DNA of 43,938 bases from a virus. Under the pieces are notes generated by a model, which ran no database searches, had not been told where the DNA came from, and was given only the letters and a program-made list of their open reading frames with translations. Both the position numbers and the translations under genes were made by a program. The stretch is from the IMG/VR virus record IMGVR_UViG_3300037247_001088, positions 1-43,938 of that record; one strand, 5' to 3'. Positions 5,744-14,680 of the stretch are shown here, in pieces; position 1 is the first letter of the stretch; every line of letters starts with the position of its first letter.

Positions 5744-7005
5744 AGCTCTTCCTCAGTGCGAGCGAAGCCCACATTAGCCCAATCACCCTTGAGGACGAAG
5801 GCGATGCCATCAGCGAAGTTCTGGGTGATGAATGGGCCATCCTCTACTTCAGGAGCAAGCGGCACACCCCAGTCATCATCCTCGGCTTGGGCCTTTTGCC
5901 AAGCGATCATGATGGCAGCCGTAGGATTGTAGCCCGCTGCACCGAATGTCTCGGCCCACCGGTCGTACACTTTGTGACGGTCATAGATTGACACAGGCTC
6001 CTCCGATGGCCCTGAGAGGGCAGGTAGACTAGAGATATAGATGTCGAGCTGGGCAAGGACAGGCTGGCCCCAGTGGGTATACTCGCCGTGATCCACGCCC
6101 TCGCTCTTGTAGAGGAAGACGGCACTGCCGATCAGGTTCTTGGCGTAGCGTGTCTGCAACTCGCGGTGGAAAAAGACGGCATCCATAGTGTACTCGAGAG
6201 GAATGTCCCTGCTGTTGTCTGGAGAATTCCACTCACCGATCAGGAGCTTCGTATCCGGGAAGATGGTCGCTGGACCGCCCGGGTCGTTGAACACGTCCTG
6301 CTCTACCAGGTCCTTGTACCCCTCCTCCCGCCACACGCGGAAGGCGAGCCACTCCGCCAAGGCATCTCTAAGACCCTCTCTCGGTGCCCACAGCCCCCAG
6401 TAGGAGTGTACAACCAGGACGATCTCACCAGGGCCAGGGCGCTGATATTTGACCACATCCCCAAGGAGCCCGTCCTGGTAGCCGTAGTAACCATCCTGGG
6501 CTACATCCGGCCCGTCCTCATGGTGGCCAGGGCTTAGAGCACAGACACCGATGTTGAGGGTGGGATCTATGGAATCGACGCCTCGGATGAACTCGATCTC
6601 CCAATCACGCATGGCCTTGTAGCCGTCATAGGACTCCCAATAGACTTGCCGCTCCCAGCTCCAGTGCCCTTCGCCCTCGAACTCATGGGCGTGTTCGTTG
6701 GCGAGGTTGGCTTCATTGATGCCGATGAGCCCGCCGAAGTTCTCGCCCCATATCTCCCGCACAATCACAGCATCCGCGGCCCGCTCCCGCCCGAACAGGA
6801 AGGGGTCGTGGGACATCGTATCGCGGTCGTAGTGGCGATACCAGAGTTGTGGACGGTCCGCCTCTGGCACGCTCTCATAGAGGCGCCAGTAGTAGTCCCA
6901 ATCTCCATTGAGCACCAAGAGTAGCTCGTGTTTGTGCCTCAGCAGGTCAGGGGCGTCACCCTGGACGCCGTAGCCGATAAGTGGTCTATTATAAAGTAGT
7001 GGCAT
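5731..7005 (-). CDS. Clan GH-A-like glycoside hydrolase, cell-wall lysin
   Basis: 424 aa when terminated at TAG 5731; it extends into the peptidase by frameshift. A TIM-barrel clan GH-A signature is seen: GLIGINEANLANEH with the Asn-Glu acid/base pair (N97-E98), VHSYWG near 199-204, and LLIGEWNSPD with a likely nucleophile Glu at 258. Aromatic-rich segments fit carbohydrate binding. Given its place at the end of the virion/lysis unit and the attached M23 domain, it probably attacks peptidoglycan or surface sugar, either as endolysin or virion lysin. ATG 7005 is preferred over TTG 7008 because GGAGGTGAG lies six bases upstream. Confidence 0.78.
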   Translation of the reverse strand: MPLLYNRPLIGYGVQGDAPDLLRHKHELLLVLNGDWDYYWRLYESVPEADRPQLWYRHYDRDTMSHDPFLFGRERAADAVIVREIWGENFGGLIGINEANLANEHAHEFEGEGHWSWERQVYWESYDGYKAMRDWEIEFIRGVDSIDPTLNIGVCALSPGHHEDGPDVAQDGYYGYQDGLLGDVVKYQRPGPGEIVLVVHSYWGLWAPREGLRDALAEWLAFRVWREEGYKDLVEQDVFNDPGGPATIFPDTKLLIGEWNSPDNSRDIPLEYTMDAVFFHRELQTRYAKNLIGSAVFLYKSEGVDHGEYTHWGQPVLAQLDIYISSLPALSGPSEEPVSIYDRHKVYDRWAETFGAAGYNPTAAIMIAWQKAQAEDDDWGVPLAPEVEDGPFITQNFADGIAFVLKGDWANVGFARTEEELPLA

Positions 7006-7008
7006 CAA

Positions 7009-7254
7009 TCACTCACCTCCCTGCATCCGCCTCAGTACGGCATCTATCTCATCCAGTGTACACTCCCCGTTCCTCATCTGCACCGCCGTGGCTGCCATAC
7101 GTGAGGTCAGCAAGACCTGGTCCGAGAAGTCTGTCCCCATTGTAGCAAAGTTATCAAAGCTAAGGTTTTGGAGGCACTCCGACTCGCCATCCTCATACTC
7201 TACCATGAGGTGAATGACCCACCGCTCAAGGTCAAACCCAAAGCCAAGTCTCAT
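7009..7254 (-). CDS. Small acidic protein, unknown
   Basis: 81 aa from ATG 7254, chosen because it overlaps the upstream stop by ATGA; the longer ATG at 7287 would overlap by 37 bases. Sequence MRLGFGFDLERWVIHLMVEYEDGE followed by a Ser/Thr-rich middle and a helical end. No family recognised. It lies between lysis-region genes and is followed three bases later by the hydrolase. Confidence 0.6.
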   Translation of the reverse strand: MRLGFGFDLERWVIHLMVEYEDGESECLQNLSFDNFATMGTDFSDQVLLTSRMAATAVQMRNGECTLDEIDAVLRRMQGGE

Positions 7255-7553
7255 ATCAACTCTTTGGCCTTGAAGACTAATTCCCATGAAGGGCCAACTG
7301 GTTCACTATCTTCGATGCTCCAGTACCGACGTAGCGAGAGCACAGGCAACCCAGCCCGCAAGACTATCGCCAATGCCCTAAACCCCTCTGAACGATCACC
7401 GTGGAACCTGACCGTCGGCTCTGCGAAGGCGTGGCCTTCACCTCCTTGACAGGACTCGAAGGTCTCGATTCCCCCAGATTGCAATATGCTAACTTGGACT
7501 TCAATTCCGACATCAAGGTAGGAGTCAGAGGGCTGTCTTGTCTCGCTAGCCAT
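7251..7553 (-). CDS. Conserved-looking phage protein, unknown
   Basis: 100 aa from ATG 7553, one base overlapping the small membrane protein stop (TGATG). The core GIETFESCQGGEGHAF then PTVRFHG looks like a conserved motif with a single Cys and two His, of a kind I associate with small phage proteins of unknown role. No catalytic assignment is possible. Confidence 0.6.
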   Translation of the reverse strand: MASETRQPSDSYLDVGIEVQVSILQSGGIETFESCQGGEGHAFAEPTVRFHGDRSEGFRALAIVLRAGLPVLSLRRYWSIEDSEPVGPSWELVFKAKELI

Positions 7554-7699
7554 CACTCACCCTCCGCCAACTTGAAGATCGCCAGGGCGATCCCTGTAGC
7601 CGCGCCCGTCGCTACATCCGTCATCCCATAGGTGATAGCGGCGATGGCCACCACACCTAGCACCAGCACCCCCGCGAGTATCTGTGGACGCCACTTCAC
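7553..7699 (-). CDS. Tiny membrane protein, candidate holin
   Basis: 48 aa starting at GTG 7699, with GGGAGG five bases upstream. After a basic VKWRPQ comes a continuous hydrophobic run (ILAGVLVLGVVAIAAITYG) and a second weaker one (GAATGIALAIFKL), ending in an acidic tail. One or two membrane spans plus position next to the cell-wall hydrolase fit a holin or antiholin. The GTGA overlap couples it to the next membrane protein upstream. Confidence 0.62.
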   Translation of the reverse strand: MKWRPQILAGVLVLGVVAIAAITYGMTDVATGAATGIALAIFKLAEGE

Positions 7700-7854
7700 G
7701 ATAACCTCCCGTTGATCCGATTCAGTAGAGCGATAAGCCCGTCCGTGGATGCAGTGTGCCGGTCAATCGAGTCACGCAGCTTTGCTAAGCCTGCCTCCTG
7801 ACGGGCGAACATGTAGAGGATTACAGCACCGAAGAGACCGACTCCTATCTCCAT
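7696..7854 (-). CDS. Tiny membrane-anchored protein, holin/spanin-type partner
   Basis: 52 aa from ATG 7854. A short N-terminal hydrophobic span (IGVGLFGAVILYMFA) is followed by a charged helix (RQEAGLAKLRDSIDRH...LIALLNRIN), i.e. an N-in or N-out anchor with a soluble coiled segment. Its stop overlaps the GTG of the 48-aa protein and its ATG overlaps the TAA of the gene upstream. A role in lysis timing is inferred from context. Confidence 0.58.
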   Translation of the reverse strand: MEIGVGLFGAVILYMFARQEAGLAKLRDSIDRHTASTDGLIALLNRINGRLS

Positions 7855-8054
7855 TATAGTTCACCATGCCTCTCGTTCAACCACTGCTGAACCCTCTCTT
7901 GGAGATTAGGTCAGGTAGAGGGGAACCGTTGAGTCTCTAAGCCTGTAGGCCCCTCGTGGTCAATCTCGAACTGCTTGCCATCCGGCCCCCACATGAGGAT
8001 ACAGTCCAACTCACGACAGGCCAATGGTGTCTCGAAGCGCAGAGGAACAGCCAT
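7854..8054 (-). pseudogene. Small gene interrupted by an in-frame TGA
   Basis: From ATG 8054 the frame encodes 47 residues (MAVPLRFETPLACRELD...) and hits TGA at 7911-7913. The same frame then continues PNLQERVQQWLNERHGEL and ends at TAA 7854-7856, which overlaps the ATG of the next gene exactly as other junctions here do. That overlap suggests the full 66-codon gene was once, or still is, one unit. It may be a nonsense mutation, an assembly error, or TGA read-through. Family unknown. Confidence 0.55.
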
Positions 8055-9262
8055 CATCTCGCCTCACTCCACTGAGTTGAACCATAGACGTTCGCGTTAC
8101 CGCTGAAACTCGTTACTACCAAGCTGATAGGCGTGGGGTTGGCACCTCCTATATCAAGGGTCAAGCGCAGTTGTCGTGTGATCTCGGCGGCTGCCTCAGA
8201 GCCCTTGACTCCTCCACCAGCAACAAGGAAGCCACTATCCAGCACGATTCCCCCACTGATCGCCGAGGCTGCGATGTCTCTCTGCATCCCACTACTAGCA
8301 TTCACGTCAGCGAAACTAGGATTCGTGAGAGTGCCGTCGAAGACGATTTCCCAAAGTATCGTCTTGTCCACTGATAGTATTTCGAACGCTTCTGGCAACA
8401 TCTCGGAGCGATTAGGGATGCTGTTGAAAGTGGTCTTTGGCTGGATAGAAAGGATCGGTAGGGGTGTTGTTCCTACGGTGGTTCGAGCGGTGGTCCCTGT
8501 ATTTGCACTGAAGAGAAGCGCTCTCTCCATGTCGGCACCACCCTCGGATATGACAGTTTGACAGATTTGGAGCAACTCAGCGGCTCCAGCCAACCCAGCC
8601 TTCGCTGTGATCTCATACCGTAGCGGTAGGTTCGCCGTCGTCATATAGGGAACGGTCAGGACGTTGGCATTCTTGAACTCATGGGCGTAGTAAAGCATCC
8701 CGTCAATATCAAAGCCGACCCGCACACGCCCCACACTCAACCACTGAAGGTCAATTACGAGGATCTGCGTCTTGGTTAGATCGAGTGTCACGCCCGATGG
8801 CCCCGACCCGTCCAGCGCGTCGATGTTCCAGTCCGCTTGCGCTGCTTCATCGTCCACGACAGAACCGGTCGCCTTGCTCCTTCGCACGACGTTGACAGTG
8901 GTGTCATCGATCTCCAGAAAGATACCGTTCTCGGCGTCGAAGTAGCCCACACGCTGGCGCAGGTTGGCCGCAGCCGTGGCGAAAAGAAAGGTCATGGCGA
9001 TGAATTGGGACTTCCCGGGCTGGTAGCGGAGATAGCGTCGGGTCTGCCTGATTACCTCATCGCCGCTCGCTGTAGTCACGTCCAGTTCAACGGCGGACTT
9101 GTTGGCATTATGGCTAATAGAGCCACTCCCTGATGTGGCGGTCAGCCACAGCAATGGCTGCCCATCGTATTCCATCTGCGAGGTGAAGATGGTGACGGGG
9201 GAACTAACCCTAAGCCGCGCGAAGGCGTCCCGTGCCGAGAGGAGTTCAGAAATAAGACTCAT
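8054..9262 (-). CDS. Virion structural / appendage protein
   Basis: 402 aa. The N-terminal block SARDAFARLRVSSPVTIF, then TRRYLRYQPGKSQFIAMTF and QRVGYFDAENGIFLEI, then a beta-rich remainder with many Gly/Thr/Ser, has the look of a capsid- or tail-associated appendage protein seen in environmental phages. There is no enzymatic motif. It follows the other tail/appendage genes and precedes lysis genes. Exact position in the virion is unknown. Confidence 0.62.
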   Translation of the reverse strand: MSLISELLSARDAFARLRVSSPVTIFTSQMEYDGQPLLWLTATSGSGSISHNANKSAVELDVTTASGDEVIRQTRRYLRYQPGKSQFIAMTFLFATAAANLRQRVGYFDAENGIFLEIDDTTVNVVRRSKATGSVVDDEAAQADWNIDALDGSGPSGVTLDLTKTQILVIDLQWLSVGRVRVGFDIDGMLYYAHEFKNANVLTVPYMTTANLPLRYEITAKAGLAGAAELLQICQTVISEGGADMERALLFSANTGTTARTTVGTTPLPILSIQPKTTFNSIPNRSEMLPEAFEILSVDKTILWEIVFDGTLTNPSFADVNASSGMQRDIAASAISGGIVLDSGFLVAGGGVKGSEAAAEITRQLRLTLDIGGANPTPISLVVTSFSGNANVYGSTQWSEAR

Positions 9263-9271
9263 CCCATCCTC

Positions 9272-10030
9272 CTACATTATGTCCCAGTTGCTACCTTCGG
9301 TTGAAATATGTATGGCGTCATGCGCACCGAGAATAAAGGTGAGGTTCCCGTTGATAGTCTCTGAGCCGTCACCGTCCACAGTGACAGCGTTGGCTGAACC
9401 ACTGACGTTGAGGATGTAGAGGTCGAACCCCGAAAGACCAGCAGTTGGAGGGAGTGCAATAGTGAAAGCTCCCCCACCTGGATTACACCGGATCACATTG
9501 TCTAACGTGGTAGCCGTGTAATTTGCGGTCTTGGTAGTAAGCGGCAGGCGGGGTCGAGGGGTGCTCAGCCACTTTGAGAGCGTAGCATTGTACCAAAGGA
9601 CCAGAATCATGGCGTTCGTGTCTAGACTCACGTCAGCGGGCAGAACGATGTTTCCTGTCCCGTTCTTGACCACGACTGTTCTAGCCGTGTTCGTCGCTCG
9701 CAAGACAAGGACCATCCCGTCACGGCCTCCATTGATGGTATCGAGGTCATCCGTCGCCGCCGAGGACTCCGTGTCAACCTGGACGGCGCTCTGAGAGGCC
9801 ACATTGCGACCAGGCCCCGTCTGGACGTTGATAACACCAGAGGCGATGACAAAGGCGTCAGGCTCTTCCTGGAGAGCGAAGGAGCCAGCCTGATCGGTGT
9901 CTACAATAACCCGTCCGGTGTCTTTTCCTATCAGAAGTGCGAGGGAGCGCCTGATGTTCTCAGGACGCTCAATGAGAGCTTGGGCGAAGTGCGGGAGGAG
10001 AGGAAGAGCGCCGTGGCGCTTAGGGGGCAT
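9272..10030 (-). CDS. Tail fibre / appendage-like beta protein
   Basis: 252 aa. The N-terminus is helical (PENIRRSLALLIGKDTGRVIV); the rest is a repetitive beta pattern with ANYTATTLDNVIRCNPGGGAF and SANAVTVDGDGSETINGN, a motif common at the tips of phage fibres and appendages (shape of a beta-prism or adhesin head). Receptor contact is plausible but unproven. It lies two bases after the large tail protein. Confidence 0.6.
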   Translation of the reverse strand: MPPKRHGALPLLPHFAQALIERPENIRRSLALLIGKDTGRVIVDTDQAGSFALQEEPDAFVIASGVINVQTGPGRNVASQSAVQVDTESSAATDDLDTINGGRDGMVLVLRATNTARTVVVKNGTGNIVLPADVSLDTNAMILVLWYNATLSKWLSTPRPRLPLTTKTANYTATTLDNVIRCNPGGGAFTIALPPTAGLSGFDLYILNVSGSANAVTVDGDGSETINGNLTFILGAHDAIHISTEGSNWDIM

Positions 10031-10032
10031 GG

Positions 10033-13000
10033 CTACCCGCTGGTAAAGTCACTAGTGCATGAGTGCAGCGCCCCGCCAGCACCAGGGCCTCCAGCAATGG
10101 AGTTGAGATCGCCGGTGTGCTCCACAAAGACAATCCAGTCAGCTGAGAAGTATGCTTCTATCCGGGAGCGGGTCGTAGAATTGATTCCAATCTGATAGAC
10201 ATTCGCTCGCACCAGGTTCGCCATGTAGCCGTCCATAGACGCGATCGTGTTGAGAGGGGCACTCTCCGTGCTGATGGTAACAAAGTCGTCGATGCTTCGC
10301 TTGAAATCGTTCCCCTCACGCCAATAAGCTGCTGCCCTATCCCAGTTGCTTATTATGTCGTGGGATCGCATGTGGTAGCCGTTGATCGGGACGTTCGCTG
10401 AACCCTGAGCGAAGAAGTTGTGACCTCCGTCAACACTTTTCCGGATGGTGCCGGAGTGAGTATCCTCGTTGAAGTAGACCCAGCCTGTATCAGGGTCATA
10501 GTTCGTGATCGGCGAAGGCGTCCGAAGCCCACCCCCGGAGCCATCGGTCGTGGCATGAGCACCTAAGAAGCTATGGCCGTGATTGTGGCTATGTCTGAGA
10601 GAAAACTTATTAGTCGCAGTTTCTGCTCCCCAATGAACAATACTCACGTCGCGTTGGTTTAGATCAAAGTCGCCACGGCCCGTGTCACCCTGATCAAAGC
10701 TATCATCGATGGCGAAGCCGAACCACGTCGCGCCCTTATTGTGTGAGTGCATAAAAACGCTGTTAGCATTTGCACCACTATTGAAAATGATACCGATGTA
10801 GCCAGTCCGCGCTGCAGCATCCCCTTCCGCTATTGATGCTTGGACACCCAGAATTGTAAAAAGAGAGTCGTCCAGGACCTCAGTCATCACAGCATCTGCG
10901 ATAGCGAAAGTAAGAACAGCAGTCCAAGTCGTGGTTGGGCCCAGCCCCACGTTGCTCACAAGGTCTGAGTAGTACAGTGTGCCCTGATTCGTACCCGTCG
11001 AACGATTGACCAGTAGATAGGCCCGCCCTGTCGGAGTCGCCTGCTTTCCCATCGGAACCCAGGGGTCAATAACAAGCACACACTCCGTCACATCGCTGGA
11101 ATGCGTAATCCCTTCTATCCCGATAGCCTCCCACAGAACATCAGCATCGTCTGACATGAAGTTCCATGTCTGAGCGATCCACGGTACTCCGGCAGACGTG
11201 ATGCCGGACGTGACAACATGCTCAGGCCCACCACCTATCCCAGGGAAGCACTCCGCGGGAGGCAATTCAGGGCAATCGCCACCGTCGCCGTCGCCGTCGC
11301 CGTCGTCATCATCATCGTCTTCGTCATCATCATTGAACTCATCTTCCCGCGTATGCTCCTCGATGAACGTCAGCCGCCAAGACTCCTCCCATTTCTGGGA
11401 ATCATGTGCAGTGACAACCTCAGTAGGAGATGGCGGGAACGACACAACCTTCCAGGCAGTTTTAGGCACGAAGTTCGCTGCCCCGGGAGGTGGCTCGCCA
11501 GGATAACGAACGTCATAGAGCGTCATCGGGATCAGGGCCTTTCTAACATGGAGAAGAAAAGCACGTGCCTTCGCTTGTGTCGCCAGACCTGTCTGAAGCC
11601 CCGCGCTAGGCACATCGACCGTAAGGTCAAAGACGCGAACAGGCGGAGGAAGAGCGATACCTTTTATCATCAGCGATATGATGGTCGGCGTCTCATTCGC
11701 GTCGGAGGTACGGTAGTCCCACTCAATACGAAGCCGCTCACTAATGAACTTCTTAGGAAACCTGAACGTACGGCGCACCCCTTTGATCGTCGGCGTCAAG
11801 ATCCTCTGGTAGGTTCTTCCAGACTCAGCGATCGCCCGCACCGTGATCTCGCAAGCGGTGTCGTGAGTCGCGGTAGCCTCAACCTCCATGAACGACCAGC
11901 GCTTCCGCGTAGTGGGGATACCATAGTCCAACCACGGCTCATAGGCTATCCCCCCACTACGATACCTACTACGGGTGTCCTGAGTCGGATCAGGGCCAAC
12001 AGCCAGAACCCAATAGCTCGCCATGTAGCCGAGTTCGGTGTCTCCAGAAGCCCAGAGAACAGGCCCACTTGTAGCCGCAGAGGAGACGAATAGTTCATCC
12101 GACGTGGCAGTCTCCAAGTCAAAAAGAGTGCGCCATATATAGCGCCCGCCGATCTCCTCCGCCACGAGTATACGGTGGAAGGTTCCGCCAGGATGACGCA
12201 CCTCAGCGAAGAGGTACTGTGGCGTAGAAGCCATAGCCTTCACCTGACCGATCCAGACCTCGCGGCTCTTCGGAGTGATCCCTAGTCGTCGTTCCACGCT
12301 CTGCGCGGGTGTGACCATATTGACTATCCCGCCCTTGAGAGCAAAGAGTTCCCCCCTGTAAGTCGGGTACTGGAGTGCGTTGTTCCACACGAAGGCATGG
12401 AACCCGTTGCCTATGTCCCGCTTCGTTTGGAGCTCAGGATAGATGTCCAGTGCCTCACCCTCTGGCGGAAGTTGGAAGATACCCTCCTCTTTAGCGAACG
12501 TGACCTGGTTTTCAAGCGCCACGATCTCAAAGGCCGTCATAGTGCCGGTGTCTCCCGCCTCACCTATCTCATCAACGGAAGACCAGTCGTTCGATGAGCC
12601 GGCACCGTTCCGACCGTCCTGGGTCTGATAGTGGAGGTTGGGGACCCTGATCTTATGAAGCCAGTTGTTCACTACGCGCCACTGTTCTGCTTTGTCCAGG
12701 GTTCCCCCGCGGTTGCTCTCCGTCCAGCTTGAGCCATCGGTGGAGTAGGCATACGCCGCGGTCTCCCCCCCCGCTGCATAGATCACGTTGTCGTAGACCA
12801 CGAGATCGCGGAAGACCATCGCATTGTCAGAGTGGTCGAATACCTCCGTCCAGTAAGCCGTGCCCTCTCCCGACCCGCTCCAGTTATCGAGACGGTAAAT
12901 GAGGTCTCCTTCAATGGTACAGTAGAGGTTGCCCTTGAACTCTACATAGGCGGTGATACGAGCAGAGAGCACCGCTTGCCCACTGCCGATACCCGCCGTA

Positions 13001-13362
13001 TAGGTTCTGGGGGCAAGAACTGAATACCGCTTGCGGTGATCAACACCATTCGTGAACGCCAAGCGGTTGCCGCCTGCTGTTTGCTTGAAGGCCCCGAATG
13101 GCCCATCCCATGCGTCCTTGATAAAACTACATTCGAGAGTCTGGGGATCAATGGAGAATCCTGCACGTGCTACCTGATCCACGATGATGCGGCTTGCATC
13201 ATCCATAGAACTGAACAGCGGTCGTTGGCCCTGGGCCCGCGCTAGCCAGAAGCCCAGTCTGCGCTCCACGCCAGTGGGAAGCGTCTCAGCGGCGTCGAAC
13301 TCCAGGTCGATCTCAGGTGAGTTCGGCCCGCCGCCAACAGTATCGCGCAGCCCTATAGCCAC
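10033..13362 (-). CDS. Large beta-propeller-like tail protein
   Basis: 1109 aa, the second-largest gene. Early repeats such as WTEVFDHSDNAMVFRDLVVY and VYDNVIYAAGGETAAYAYSTDGSSWTE, and later HSHNKGATWFGF, HSHNHGHSFLGAH and SVDGGHNFFA blades, resemble BNR/sialidase-type propellers, suggesting two beta-propeller halves. They are split by an extraordinary linker of about 24 residues made almost only of Asp, Glu and Gly (encoded at 11279-11335). It is probably a tail hub or receptor/sugar-binding protein of the short tail; the acidic linker may bind calcium. Confidence 0.68.
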   Translation of the reverse strand: MAIGLRDTVGGGPNSPEIDLEFDAAETLPTGVERRLGFWLARAQGQRPLFSSMDDASRIIVDQVARAGFSIDPQTLECSFIKDAWDGPFGAFKQTAGGNRLAFTNGVDHRKRYSVLAPRTYTAGIGSGQAVLSARITAYVEFKGNLYCTIEGDLIYRLDNWSGSGEGTAYWTEVFDHSDNAMVFRDLVVYDNVIYAAGGETAAYAYSTDGSSWTESNRGGTLDKAEQWRVVNNWLHKIRVPNLHYQTQDGRNGAGSSNDWSSVDEIGEAGDTGTMTAFEIVALENQVTFAKEEGIFQLPPEGEALDIYPELQTKRDIGNGFHAFVWNNALQYPTYRGELFALKGGIVNMVTPAQSVERRLGITPKSREVWIGQVKAMASTPQYLFAEVRHPGGTFHRILVAEEIGGRYIWRTLFDLETATSDELFVSSAATSGPVLWASGDTELGYMASYWVLAVGPDPTQDTRSRYRSGGIAYEPWLDYGIPTTRKRWSFMEVEATATHDTACEITVRAIAESGRTYQRILTPTIKGVRRTFRFPKKFISERLRIEWDYRTSDANETPTIISLMIKGIALPPPVRVFDLTVDVPSAGLQTGLATQAKARAFLLHVRKALIPMTLYDVRYPGEPPPGAANFVPKTAWKVVSFPPSPTEVVTAHDSQKWEESWRLTFIEEHTREDEFNDDDEDDDDDDGDGDGDGGDCPELPPAECFPGIGGGPEHVVTSGITSAGVPWIAQTWNFMSDDADVLWEAIGIEGITHSSDVTECVLVIDPWVPMGKQATPTGRAYLLVNRSTGTNQGTLYYSDLVSNVGLGPTTTWTAVLTFAIADAVMTEVLDDSLFTILGVQASIAEGDAAARTGYIGIIFNSGANANSVFMHSHNKGATWFGFAIDDSFDQGDTGRGDFDLNQRDVSIVHWGAETATNKFSLRHSHNHGHSFLGAHATTDGSGGGLRTPSPITNYDPDTGWVYFNEDTHSGTIRKSVDGGHNFFAQGSANVPINGYHMRSHDIISNWDRAAAYWREGNDFKRSIDDFVTISTESAPLNTIASMDGYMANLVRANVYQIGINSTTRSRIEAYFSADWIVFVEHTGDLNSIAGGPGAGGALHSCTSDFTSG
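11279..11333 (-). repeat. GAC/GAT triplet microsatellite coding poly-Asp/Gly linker
   Basis: On the minus strand this is a run of GAT/GAC/GAA triplets and then tandem GGCGAC units, producing Asp-rich and then Gly-Asp repeats inside the tail protein. Triplet repeats of this kind can expand or contract in steps of one codon without changing frame. Confidence 0.8.
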
Positions 13363-13366
13363 CGGG

Positions 13367-14680
13367 CTACCACCAAATCTGCTGCGCTATGGCCGGCGCT
13401 GATTCCCGTGCTCTCCGTTCAAGGACCACCCTACGCTGTTCAAGAATCTGGGCTTGACGCTCCCAACGCTCGGAACCCGATAGGTGGTCGGAACCGATCA
13501 TCTTCGTGAGCGCATAGAGTCCACCCACCACGCCGATGTACTGCTTCTGCTCTTCCGTGAGATCTACTGTATCGCTGAGCGCTGACAGGACAGGCCATCG
13601 TGCGTGCCCGATAATCCGCATGTGACGATTCCGCGGGAGGTAGATAGAGGAACTCTGTGCGCCCCCCCAGCCCGCCTCGGTCGCAAACAAACGGTCGTAC
13701 CAACCATACCCACGCGCACGGTCAAGATAAGCTGGAAGAGGATGGGGAGAGAAGTGCTGAGTTTGGTTCGGACTCTGAGAAGCATCGGGGCCAAGCTGTA
13801 CCTCTCCCAAGTGCATCAGCACCTCGGAGATCGGCAGCCAACTAACGGAGTTCCCACTGGCCACCGCCAGGGAGCCTCGGTCATACAGGACTGCAGTCTG
13901 TGTCGTGTTGATAAGCCTTGCAAAGATGGGCTGGACTGCATCGGAAGGAGTGAGAGTGGCTGTGAGTTCCGTCCAGGTGTCGCTGGCCGATAGAGCGCTG
14001 CTATCCCCATCGGTGCTTCCCTGGCTCAATCGGATAATCTGGCCAGCGCCAGCAGCGGCGGAGCGAGCCCAGCAGGTAAACGTGAGAGCGACCCCGTTTA
14101 GCTCGACCGGAAGATCGATCCGCAGCCTGACCTCACCCGATCCGCCAGTAAGGGAAGCCGAGTACCTCCCTTGATATGCGGTCGTAGAGCGAGCCAGGGT
14201 GCCCCCGATATACTCCCAATCGTAGAGCCGACTCGGTGTCCTCCACCACTCGAAGTCGTGGTTGCGCAGTAGCTCCCCCGCTAGGACATCCTCACTGAAG
14301 TGCAAGGGGAACATCGCGGAGACGACACGGAGAGCCTCGATGACTCCCTGACGCTTCCAGATAGGGTCGATGAAGTGAATACGGAAGGTAACGCTATTGG
14401 CAATCTGGGAGCCGAAAGCATTGAACAAGGTAAGAGTTGCCGTGGTGCCGGAGACAGAGAAGTCCTGAGACGGCCTGATCTCCTCGTCGGCACTCCCGCT
14501 CGTGATCTCTACCAGGCTCGGTATCCAGCCCTGCCCAGGACGACGCACAAGATCGGTCGAGATCAGCGTCGTCCCATCGGCAAGGCCCGCAGCAGAGGTG
14601 GTGAACTTGTTGTTATCACCTAGCTGCTCGCTGACCTCCTCGGCCAAGTCCTCTAGGGTATATTCCGTCCCAGGTGACAT
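13367..14680 (-). CDS. Tail/adaptor protein with carbohydrate-binding-like domain
   Basis: 437 aa. The N-terminal 110 residues (YTLEDLAEEVSEQL..., FRIHFIDPIWKRQGVIEALR) are mixed alpha/beta as in head-tail adaptors. The middle is a jelly-roll-like segment: ELLRNHDFEWWR, STTAYQGRYSASLTG, GEVRLRIDLPVELNGVALTFTCWARS, the common pattern of phage-borne carbohydrate-binding modules. The C-terminus is helical (LTEEQKQYIGVVGGLYALTKMI). It begins right where the basic 47-aa gene ends. Function inferred. Confidence 0.6.
   Translation of the reverse strand: MSPGTEYTLEDLAEEVSEQLGDNNKFTTSAAGLADGTTLISTDLVRRPGQGWIPSLVEITSGSADEEIRPSQDFSVSGTTATLTLFNAFGSQIANSVTFRIHFIDPIWKRQGVIEALRVVSAMFPLHFSEDVLAGELLRNHDFEWWRTPSRLYDWEYIGGTLARSTTAYQGRYSASLTGGSGEVRLRIDLPVELNGVALTFTCWARSAAAGAGQIIRLSQGSTDGDSSALSASDTWTELTATLTPSDAVQPIFARLINTTQTAVLYDRGSLAVASGNSVSWLPISEVLMHLGEVQLGPDASQSPNQTQHFSPHPLPAYLDRARGYGWYDRLFATEAGWGGAQSSSIYLPRNRHMRIIGHARWPVLSALSDTVDLTEEQKQYIGVVGGLYALTKMIGSDHLSGSERWERQAQILEQRRVVLERRARESAPAIAQQIWW

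Noticed and set aside
11218-12093. 291-residue rightward frame inside the large tail gene
   Set aside because: Antisense to the tail protein with Arg/Pro-rich random-like sequence and no junction logic.
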